NCBI RefSeq assembly: GCF_900091515.1
Contig: NZ_LT607410.1
Span: 5,952,001 to 6,016,000 of the forward strand
DNA from: Micromonospora purpureochromogenes
GTDB lineage: Bacteria > Actinomycetota > Actinomycetes > Mycobacteriales > Micromonosporaceae
Direction of reading: 5' to 3'
DNA length: 64,000 nt
The translations under genes and the position numbers were made by a program. How positions within the stretch are numbered: position 1 is the stretch's first letter; each line of letters begins with the position of its first letter. The notes under the pieces are model-generated. The model had not been told where the DNA came from. It worked only from the letters and a program-made list of their open reading frames with translations, and made no database searches. Positions 36,667 through 43,726 of this stretch are shown here, piece after piece.

Positions 36667-37910
36667 CGCCAGGAGAGCCGATCCGGCAGGTGGATCCGCT
36701 CGGCGGGCACCCCGGCGGCGAGCAGCCGCAGCCGCGACCCGGCCAGCATCGCCGGCGGCCCGCACACGTACACCTCCTGGTCGGGGCGCAGGTGGTCGAG
36801 GGCGACGGTGAGGGCGTCGCCCCGTTCCCCCGGTTCCGCGAGGGAATCGTGGGAGAACACGGGCACGATCCGCAGCCAGTCGTGGGCGCACGCGAGCTTG
36901 TCGAGGCTGACCGCGTCGTACAGGTCGGCCACCGTGCGGGTCCCGACGACCAGGGTCACCCGCCGGCCGTCCGGGGCGGCGGCGACCTGCTCGACCAGGG
37001 CGCGAAGCGGGGCCAGGCCGGTGCCGCCGGCCACCAGCAGCAGCTCCCGCTCGTCGCCCAGGTACAGGCCGGTGTCGATGGGCGGGCCGAGGTGGAGCAG
37101 CTCGCCGGGGCGTACCTCGTGGACCAGGCTGGTGGAGACGGCGCCAGCGGGGACCGAGCGGACGTGCAGCTCGACGGTGCCGTCCGGGCGCGGCGCGTTC
37201 GCCGGGCAGTACCAGCGCCACCGGCCGGGCAGGCGCGGCGTGGATACCGGCACCGCCTGGCCGGGCTGGTAGGGCAGCCGCCGCCAGGGCCGTACCGTGA
37301 GGATGGCGAGGCCGTCGCAGGCCCGGTCGTGGTCGAGCACCTCGGCCGGCCACCAGGCCGGGCCGTCGCCCACCCGCCCGGCGGCCCACTCGACCAGCCG
37401 CCACGCCCTTCTCCACCCTTTGCTGGTTCCCAACGCCTCTTGGAGGGTGGCGGCGTGCGTCGGCCGCAGGCCGTAACGACGGTACGCGCGGCCGAGCACT
37501 GCCAGCAGCGCCAACCGCCCGGCGCGGTCGTCGCCACCGGTCATGAGGCGGTCCAGCGCGGCGTGGACCAGGGGTGCCTCCCGCTCCGGCAGCAGGCCCG
37601 GACAGCGGTCCTCCACCGCCTCCCAGAACTGGTCGGCGCTTGCGGCCCGGGTTGCGGCTGCCGGCTGGCCACGCGCTTCCAACACCCGGGCTAGGTAGTT
37701 GACTGCCCGCCGGTGCTGCGCCTCGGACCAGCCCAGGCCGCCCCACCCGTCGAGCAGAGCTCCGCCGCCGGGCGCGGTGGTGAGCGTCCGCGCCAGGTGC
37801 GCCGTCAGCCGGTCCCGGTCCACCCCGATCAGGTACGGGGACAGCTCCGCGTCCGCCGCCAGCAGGCTCAACCAATGGGTGACCGCCTCGCGTACCTCCG
37901 GCTCGGTCAC
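36663..37910 (-). CDS. Globin-FAD/NAD(P)H reductase fusion (flavohemoglobin-like)
   Basis: A 415-residue protein. The N-terminal ~180 residues are helical and globin-like, with LAVLGRAYRRYGLRPTHAAT matching the F-helix of flavohemoglobins. The C-terminal half is a ferredoxin-reductase module: FAD strand LPYQPGQAVPVS, HVRSVPAGAVSTSLVHEVRP, NAD(P) motif LLVAGGTGLAPLRALVEQV and VYVCGPPAML. The residue expected to be the proximal heme His (after LGRR in relatives) appears to be Tyr, so heme binding may differ. A ribosome site AGGAGG lies seven bases before the GTG start, which overlaps the upstream stop (GTGA). Confidence 0.8.
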   Translation of the reverse strand: MTEPEVREAVTHWLSLLAADAELSPYLIGVDRDRLTAHLARTLTTAPGGGALLDGWGGLGWSEAQHRRAVNYLARVLEARGQPAAATRAASADQFWEAVEDRCPGLLPEREAPLVHAALDRLMTGGDDRAGRLALLAVLGRAYRRYGLRPTHAATLQEALGTSKGWRRAWRLVEWAAGRVGDGPAWWPAEVLDHDRACDGLAILTVRPWRRLPYQPGQAVPVSTPRLPGRWRWYCPANAPRPDGTVELHVRSVPAGAVSTSLVHEVRPGELLHLGPPIDTGLYLGDERELLLVAGGTGLAPLRALVEQVAAAPDGRRVTLVVGTRTVADLYDAVSLDKLACAHDWLRIVPVFSHDSLAEPGERGDALTVALDHLRPDQEVYVCGPPAMLAGSRLRLLAAGVPAERIHLPDRLSWR

Positions 37911-38119
37911 GCCATCTCCTCCTCGGTGAGGCCGGCGGCGGCGAGAGTGGCGCGGCCCCAGCGGGCCAGGCGGCACGGGTACGGGACGCGTTCGCTGCGG
38001 CAGAGCAGGCCGTGTGGCCAGCTCTCCGGGACGTGGACGCGGACCGCCCGTGCGGCGAGGACCAGGTCCTCGTCGGTGACCGGGGTGAGGACGGGGAAAT
38101 CGGCTAGTACGGCGGACAT
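37907..38119 (-). CDS. Small WP-LCR-YPCR-RWG family protein
   Basis: A 70-residue protein whose AARAVRVHVPESWPHGLLCR and YPCRLARWGRATLAAAGLTE mirror the N-terminal block of the 166-residue protein at 2910-3410. Here the block is the whole protein, which defines the minimal domain: Trp-Pro, Leu-Cys-Arg, Tyr-Pro-Cys-Arg, Arg-Trp-Gly. No named family comes to mind. It is the first gene of the operon with the globin reductase and the DivIVA-like protein (GTGA overlap), so it may be a partner or regulator of the reductase (inference). Confidence 0.7.
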   Translation of the reverse strand: MSAVLADFPVLTPVTDEDLVLAARAVRVHVPESWPHGLLCRSERVPYPCRLARWGRATLAAAGLTEEEMA

Positions 38120-38311
38120 GGGTGGGCGCCTCCGGCGTCGTGGTGCGTGGAGTGGCGCCGGGGCGGGAGGGGACGGTCGTCGTCGTTCGGGTCGACGCGG
38201 CCGGAGCCCGGCACCCGCCCCGGGCCATGCATCCACCCTGGTCAGGCTCTCGACGCGGGAACATGACTACGCAATGCACCTTGTCGGTAACTGCGCTGCA
38301 CCCACTGGCGC

Positions 38312-38323
38312 TAGGCTGCCCGA
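38312..38323 (+). promoter_or_regulatory. Candidate leaderless-type -10 element
   Basis: TAGGCT (38312-38317) lies five bases before ATG 38323, the distance expected when transcription begins at the start codon. There is no ribosome site. This supports the upstream ATG for the XRE-DUF5919 gene. Confidence 0.35.
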
Positions 38324-39375
38324 TGACCGATCTCGACGTGATCGAAGGCGGCACGATGACGACCGTGCACCGGTGGACCGGCCGGGAAACGCGAGCGCTG
38401 CGCCAAGCCCTACGGATGAGTATTCGGGACTTCTCGGCGCACCTGGGCGTTGCTGAGCGGACCGTGTCCAAGTGGGAGGCCGGGCAGGATGGCGTTCGTC
38501 CGCGTCCGGAGATGCAGGCCGCACTCGACACGGCGCTAGTCAAGGCGGGCACCGACGTTCGCGACCGGTTCGTCGCGGCGCTCCACATCGGCGAGGCACT
38601 GCCACCGGCCGGCGCGACTCGGTCGGATCTGGGGGCGATCGCGCGTCAGCGAGTGGCTGCCGTCCGCGCCGCTGCCGGGCTGACCCCTGACAGCTTCGCC
38701 GATGTGCTGGCCTCGCACCTCGGCTGGCGACCCAGCGCCGAGGCGGTGCTGCGTTGGGAGACCAGCGAGACGCCACCGGGGGACGTCATGCTCGCGCTCG
38801 AGGCGCTGGGCCAAGGCCCAGTCCCGCCATCCTCTGATGGCCTCGCTGGCCTGACGGCGGTCTACCCCAGCCGGTCTCAGCTCTCCGCCCGCCTTCCGGC
38901 CGACCAGCTCCTCGACGGTGCCCTGGATATTCGGGCGGTTGGCCTGTCCCTCAACATGCTCTGCCAGGACTACGCCGACCGGCGCTGGAACGGTCTCCTG
39001 CAGAACGGCGCTCAGGTTCGCTGCCTGTTCCTCGACCCCGCCGGCTCGGCTATCCAAGCTCGGGAGGTGGAGGAAGGCTTCGCGCCCGGACAACTGTCGG
39101 CGCTGACCAAAGTCAATATCGAGACGCTGTTTCGGGTCCGCGACCGGCTTCCCGCCGACCTGCGGGACAGCATGGGGCTGGCGACGTACGACGAGACGCT
39201 TCGCTTCAACATCATGCTCGTGGACGATCTGTGTGTGGCGCAGCCGTATCTGACGGAGAGCCGTGGAGTGGACTCTCCCGCCTTCGTCATCCACCGAGAC
39301 CCGCGAGGCAGGGGGCTGTACCCGGTATTCGAGCAGGTCTTCGAGTCGCAATGGCAGCGCGGGCGGCGGCTGTGA
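38323..39375 (+). CDS. XRE-family regulator with C-terminal DUF5919
   Basis: A 350-residue DNA-binding protein. The helix-turn-helix (about 20-75) reads ALRQALRMSIRDFSAHLGVA then ERTVSKWEAG. The C-terminal half (about 200-350) has YADRRWNGLLQNGAQVRCLF and NIETLFRVRDRLPADLRDSM, then FVIHRDPRGRGLYPVFEQVF, the DUF5919 pattern found in actinobacterial sensors. It probably binds DNA and responds through the C-terminal domain. Its stop overlaps the GTG of the next gene, so it may control or be controlled with that phosphatase. An internal ATG at 38356 is a less likely start. Confidence 0.8.
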   Translation: MTDLDVIEGGTMTTVHRWTGRETRALRQALRMSIRDFSAHLGVAERTVSKWEAGQDGVRPRPEMQAALDTALVKAGTDVRDRFVAALHIGEALPPAGATRSDLGAIARQRVAAVRAAAGLTPDSFADVLASHLGWRPSAEAVLRWETSETPPGDVMLALEALGQGPVPPSSDGLAGLTAVYPSRSQLSARLPADQLLDGALDIRAVGLSLNMLCQDYADRRWNGLLQNGAQVRCLFLDPAGSAIQAREVEEGFAPGQLSALTKVNIETLFRVRDRLPADLRDSMGLATYDETLRFNIMLVDDLCVAQPYLTESRGVDSPAFVIHRDPRGRGLYPVFEQVFESQWQRGRRL

Positions 39376-40178
39376 GCGAATACCGGGAGCTGCTGCCGAT
39401 CGCAGTCGAGGCCGTGAACCGCGCCGCGGAGGCGATGCGGCACAGGTTCCCAGGCGCGTTGACGGTGAAGGGTGACCGCGACTTCGCCTCGGAGCTGGAC
39501 TACGCGATCGAACGCGACATGCGGGCGTTCCTCAGCGCCGAAACGCCTGACATCGGATTCCTCGGCGAGGAGGAAGGGCGCACCGGCTCGGCCGAGATGC
39601 AGTGGATCCTCGATCCGATCGACGGCACGGCGAACTTCGTTCGGCGTCTGCCCTTGTGCGCCGTCTCGCTTGCGCTCGTCCACAGGAGCGAGGCCGTACT
39701 CGGCGTTATCGACTTACCCTTCCTGGCATCGCGGTACACCGCGGCCAAGGGCGATGGCGCCGCCGCGAACGGACAGGAGATCAGAGCCAGCAGCACCAGG
39801 GATCTTGGCATGGCGATCGTTGCCATCGGGGACTACGCCGTAGGTCCGGACGCCGAGGCAAGAAACCGGTTGCGCCTCGCCCTGACCGCCCAGCTCGCCG
39901 CCGAGGTGCAGCGCGTACGCATGACTGGGAGCGCCGCACTCGATTTGGCGTGGCTGGCGGAGGGCCGGCTCGACGCGGCGCTGACCTTGTCCAACCATGC
40001 GTGGGACATGGCGGCCGGGGTCGTCATTGCGCGGGAATCGGGAGCCGCTGTTATCGATCAAGACGGTGCCTACCACGACGTCAACTCCGCCGTGACGCTC
40101 GCAGCAACGCCTGCGCTCGCCGGGGCTGTGCTCGCTGCCTACCGGAAGGCGGCTTCGACGGTAGAGGTCGTTCAGTGA
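39372..40178 (+). CDS. Inositol monophosphatase family protein
   Basis: A 268-residue sugar/inositol phosphatase. The metal motifs are visible: FLGEEEGRTG, WILDPIDGTANFVRRLPLCA (DPIDGT) and HAWDMAAGVVIARESGA. LASRYTAAKGDGAAANGQ is the usual middle strand. It hydrolyses a phosphate monoester with Mg2+; candidate substrates include myo-inositol phosphate, histidinol phosphate or PAP. The GTG start overlaps the regulator stop (GTGA at 39372-39375). Confidence 0.88.
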   Translation: MSEYRELLPIAVEAVNRAAEAMRHRFPGALTVKGDRDFASELDYAIERDMRAFLSAETPDIGFLGEEEGRTGSAEMQWILDPIDGTANFVRRLPLCAVSLALVHRSEAVLGVIDLPFLASRYTAAKGDGAAANGQEIRASSTRDLGMAIVAIGDYAVGPDAEARNRLRLALTAQLAAEVQRVRMTGSAALDLAWLAEGRLDAALTLSNHAWDMAAGVVIARESGAAVIDQDGAYHDVNSAVTLAATPALAGAVLAAYRKAASTVEVVQ

Positions 40179-40437
40179 TCCGCCCGACGGCTTAGGCACC
40201 GCCCGGACTGCCTTAGGGCAAGCCGCCAATGGAACCGCCTGACGGCCGGCCAAGCAAGTCAGGCTGCTGGTACGACTCAGCCGGGAGCGTTGTCTCTGGT
40301 CGTCTGCGCTGGTCTCGCTGTGCTGGGCATTGGCGAGCTGATCGAGGTGCTGCAGGAAGACGGCTGGGATGTCTGCCTTAGCGAGGGCGGGCGGTCGGGG
40401 AAAAGCTGCTAGGTCTTGGCGCTTGCGGAGGATCTCT

Positions 40438-41658
40438 ATGCTCTCGGTCATGTCTCTCCCGCATGACCTCGACGCCGACTCCGGCATGACGGAGGACGAG
40501 CACGGACTGCGGCACCTGCTCCAAGAGGTCTTGGACTTGGCCTACCAGTACTCGCGCGATAGCTGTCCTGCGATGCAAGCCAGGGACAGGGCAACGAAAG
40601 AAATCGCTGAGGCTCTGAAGGCCCTACTCCGGTCGGTCGCATCGTCCCTAGGTCTTGAGCACCTAGACCTTGACGTCGAGCTTGGAGGCCGCCATGGAAG
40701 CTACGGTCCTGTCCCCTGGGTGCGGATTTTCTCAAGGCATCATGCCCCGAGAGCGCACGAGGGCTTCTACCTGGTGTACCTGTTCGCGGCTGATGGCTCA
40801 CGGGCCTACCTCTCCCTGATGCAAGGGACAAGCGAGTTCCGTGCCGGGAAGCTTCGCCCAGTCGCGGACAGCAAAGTGCTCGTCGCGCGCTCGGCGGAAG
40901 CACGGAGCCTGCTGCGAAACGTCGCGGGAACGTTAGTCGACGAAGTGGACGGCGGCGGAATCGATCTGGCTTGGAGGAAGCTGTCGTCTGGTACGGAGAG
41001 CCGCAAGCGCATTCGCAACTATGAGGACGGCACTGTGGTGGCTCTCCCCTATGTCAGTCGGAAACTGCCATCCGACAGCCAACTCCTTCAGGACATCGTC
41101 GACTTGCTGCCCCTGCTGGCGTCCCTCTACCACGAGCCGGTTAACGAACATGCCGCTGAAGCTACGAGGCCCACTGGACCCGGCCCCTACCATGCAACCG
41201 CCAGAGCGGGCCGAGGCGTGGCCCGACTGCGGCAGGGACGCCTACTCGACCCCGTCGTTCGTAAGGCGATCGAGGTCTGCGCCGAAGATCTGGCCGAAAC
41301 GGACCTGCGCAGGCGCGGGTGGAAGGTCGAACGCGTAGGAACCTACAACCGCGGTTACGACCTCGAATGCCGACACCCGGACGGGCACACGCTGCACGTC
41401 GAGGTAAAGGGTACCCAGTCGCTGGGTGACGAAGTGGTGCTCACCCCAAAAGAGGTGCGGCACACCGAACCTGCAACGGGCTGCGAGGCCGAGCACGCGC
41501 TCTTTATCGCATCGGAGATTCGGATCAGCCATGACAACGGCGTCATCGCGTTAGGTGGCAAAGGGCGGTGGTTGTGGCCTTGGGCCATCAGCCCGGACGA
41601 TCTGTTCCCAACCGAGTACGCATACCGTCCGCCAGCACAGGATGAGATGATCAACTAG
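40438..41658 (+). CDS. MrcB_N (DUF3578)/DUF3883 protein, putative type IV restriction factor
   Basis: A 406-residue two-domain protein. The N-terminal domain (about 20-190) resembles MrcB_N, the modified-DNA-reading region of McrB-type enzymes: LLQEVLDLAYQYSRDSCPAM, then GSYGPVPWVRIFSRHHAPRA and GFYLVYLFAADGSRAYLSLM. The C-terminal domain (about 275-390) is DUF3883/NOV_C with a PD-(D/E)XK-like core: LRRRGWKVERVGTYNRGYDL then LHVEVKGTQS, with the catalytic Asp and Glu-x-Lys. It would therefore read modified cytosine and cut, without the GTPase of McrBC. The ATG has GGAGG six bases upstream. The 259-base gap upstream holds nothing recognisable. Confidence 0.78.
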   Translation: MLSVMSLPHDLDADSGMTEDEHGLRHLLQEVLDLAYQYSRDSCPAMQARDRATKEIAEALKALLRSVASSLGLEHLDLDVELGGRHGSYGPVPWVRIFSRHHAPRAHEGFYLVYLFAADGSRAYLSLMQGTSEFRAGKLRPVADSKVLVARSAEARSLLRNVAGTLVDEVDGGGIDLAWRKLSSGTESRKRIRNYEDGTVVALPYVSRKLPSDSQLLQDIVDLLPLLASLYHEPVNEHAAEATRPTGPGPYHATARAGRGVARLRQGRLLDPVVRKAIEVCAEDLAETDLRRRGWKVERVGTYNRGYDLECRHPDGHTLHVEVKGTQSLGDEVVLTPKEVRHTEPATGCEAEHALFIASEIRISHDNGVIALGGKGRWLWPWAISPDDLFPTEYAYRPPAQDEMIN

Positions 41659-42017
41659 CACAACACCGGGCCCCACTGAGGGTTACAGAGCCGGGACGGT
41701 CAGTCCCCGGCGCGGGCGGTGAAAAGTTGAGATGCCCCAGCACTCGGCTCAGGTCAGTTCTCCGGTCCTGGCGGAGGTTGACCGTGTTCCGGGCTGGATG
41801 GGCAACGGACCTCCACGATCCTGATGTTGCTACTGGCCCCCCGACGGGCAACCTTCCGTGCCCAAGGAGTTTGCACGTACTGGCATGCACGTCGCTAACG
41901 GTTGGATCCCGCACGGCTTGCCCGCCAATCCGCCTCGTAGGGCTGGCGGCACCGTTTAGCTGCTCTACCACGCCATCTGATGCGAAAAATTGACTAGGTG
42001 TGGCAGCCAGCCTCGCG
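41659..42017. other. 359-base gap at the island edge, nothing identified
   Basis: Between the convergent MrcB_N/DUF3883 gene and the DUF6339-like gene I find no credible gene, RNA, hairpin or repeat. A short tRNA D-arm look-alike near 41955-41975 does not fold into a tRNA. It may be the left boundary of the Z1 island. Confidence 0.5.
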
Positions 42018-42836
42018 TTATTCGTCGTTCGGGTTCATAACCGGGGAACGAGCTGTGCGCTGCATCGGCGGTTGGTGCCGGTCATCAATATCTCCGACGA
42101 GCGAATGCACTGCCCCGCTGAAAACCTCGTTCATCAGCAAAGTCAGCTGCAGATCGTCGAGCGCCTCCATGCTCACGAGGACACCCACGCGACGGAGACG
42201 AAGTGCCGCGACGCGTAGCAGACTGGTGCGGGCCACCTCGGGAAACCGTTCGGCCGTGGCAAGGTGGGCAACGGCGATCGCTCGTGCAGTACGAGGGTTG
42301 CCGCCGAGCGAGGGCCGCTCGAGCAAGCCAACGGCCTCGTCCTCGAATAACATGCTGCCCAGGTCCTCTCCTAGAACGTGGACTCTGTGCCAGAGGCGGC
42401 GGAAGACGTTGCGCGGTTGGCCGAGGATCCGTTCGTATCTTGGCTTCCTCTCCGGATTGGGCCACCGCCAGAAGGCGACATCCGGCAGCAGCACCAGGCT
42501 GAGGAAAGACCACACCTCCTCGGAGGCTGCGTCAGCCGGCAGGATCCGCATCTGCCTGTACAGTTCGGCGGCCAACTGTCGGTCGAATTCTGTGGCGGCG
42601 TGACGGGAGAGTGTTCCCGGCCAGCCATTGTCTCGCGCGATCCTTCGCACGATCTGCTGCAGCTCGCTCAGCTTCTCCGGCGCAACTCGGTTTGGCGCCG
42701 TCGGATACCACGTCGCGCGGCTGTGTGCGGTGTCCGCCTGCGCCGTGAGCTGCACGGTCTCCACGGCCGAGTGGGTATACAGAAGCTCCTCAGCGATGCC
42801 AGCAGGAAGGCGAGGATAGGCCCACAGAACGTTCAC
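42018..42836 (-). CDS. DUF6339-like protein, last gene of the left Z1 operon
   Basis: A 272-residue soluble protein. LLYTHSAVETVQLTAQADTA near the start and ELYRQMRILPADAASEEVWS FLS-type segments, with LVLLPDVAFWRWPNPERKPR, match DUF6339 proteins as I recall them; these occur next to Z1 and PD-(D/E)XK genes. No catalytic motif is visible. The GTG start overlaps the upstream stop (GTGA at 42833-42836), so it is co-translated with the rest of the left arm, likely as an accessory or effector subunit. Confidence 0.7.
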   Translation of the reverse strand: MNVLWAYPRLPAGIAEELLYTHSAVETVQLTAQADTAHSRATWYPTAPNRVAPEKLSELQQIVRRIARDNGWPGTLSRHAATEFDRQLAAELYRQMRILPADAASEEVWSFLSLVLLPDVAFWRWPNPERKPRYERILGQPRNVFRRLWHRVHVLGEDLGSMLFEDEAVGLLERPSLGGNPRTARAIAVAHLATAERFPEVARTSLLRVAALRLRRVGVLVSMEALDDLQLTLLMNEVFSGAVHSLVGDIDDRHQPPMQRTARSPVMNPNDE

Positions 42837-43726
42837 CCGTTCACCACCCCGAGCGCGGCTTGGATGCGAGCCTCGAATTCACCAGGATCGCTCTCGCGGT
42901 CGCCGCGCAACTCGTTGAGAGTTCCCGACGGGAAGCAGCGGCGCAGGAGGTTCCCAAGCAGATCGCCAAGTGTGCCGGGCTCGTATCCGGCGTCGAGGTC
43001 CAAGTCGTCGTGGCCGATGGCGTGCAGGACGAGCTGCCGGGCCGCGTCGTAACGCATGAAGTCCGCAAGTACCCGTGAGCGCTCACCGTCGGGCGAGTTG
43101 AGCAGCGAAGTGATGGCCTGGTGATCGGTGTTGAGGTAGAGCCGGATGCTGCCGGTATCGGAGGAGTCCAGATCTGTCCCGCAGCTGAGGTACCACATGG
43201 CGGGTCGCCCGTCGGCAATACCGGAGCTGGCGAAGCTTGTCTGCACGACGGGGAACCGGCTGCCGGACCCCTCTAGGACGACGCTCGCGGCGTCCTGCCA
43301 GAGGATGCTGCCGGGACGGCGCGGCGCCAGCGGGCCGGCACCCGGGTCCGTCTCAGCAAGGACGATCCGTAGACGTAGGTGGAGCGCGCCACCGAGTTCG
43401 TGGCCGGGAATGTCGGCGGCAACCAGATTCTCACCGTCAGTGATGGCGACGACAGGGCCTGCGCCCCGCATCCCGGTGCCGGAGGCCTGCCAGGCGAGGA
43501 CGCCGCGGAGCCTCGCTCTGCTCGTAAGGCTGCAGTCGTTCAGGAAGCCGGCGAGGTCGACAGCAAATGGCCACTGCACCGTCAGATTCTTGAAATAGTC
43601 CCACTCCGGGATCACCTCGTCAGCCAGCATCGTGTAGCCGTCGATCGAGGTGATGGTGGCTTCTCCGCCGACAAGGCGATCGTCAGCCGGCAGCAAGAAC
43701 CCGACGCTGAGCGGGCGGCTGGTCAT
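42833..43726 (-). CDS. Hypothetical protein of the left Z1 operon
   Basis: A 297-residue soluble protein with no family that I recognise. The N-terminal half is beta-rich (SVGFLLPADDRLVGGEATIT, LAGFLNDCSLTSRARLRGVL); the C-terminal half is helical (LLNSPDGERSRVLADFMRYD, AARQLVLHAIGHDDLDLDAG). Its ATG overlaps the stop of the GHKL ATPase gene (ATGA at 43723-43726) and its own stop overlaps the DUF6339-like start, so it must work with them. It might recruit the ATPase to a partner (inference). Confidence 0.75.
   Translation of the reverse strand: MTSRPLSVGFLLPADDRLVGGEATITSIDGYTMLADEVIPEWDYFKNLTVQWPFAVDLAGFLNDCSLTSRARLRGVLAWQASGTGMRGAGPVVAITDGENLVAADIPGHELGGALHLRLRIVLAETDPGAGPLAPRRPGSILWQDAASVVLEGSGSRFPVVQTSFASSGIADGRPAMWYLSCGTDLDSSDTGSIRLYLNTDHQAITSLLNSPDGERSRVLADFMRYDAARQLVLHAIGHDDLDLDAGYEPGTLGDLLGNLLRRCFPSGTLNELRGDRESDPGEFEARIQAALGVVNG

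Noticed and set aside
41651..41971. 106-codon open frame on the minus strand at the island edge
   Set aside because: No recognisable family, no ribosome site, and it spans the convergent gap with irregular codon use.
41955..41975. tRNA-like motif (minus strand GGTAGAGCAGC)
   Set aside because: No matching D-stem partner, anticodon arm, T-arm or acceptor stem; likely chance.
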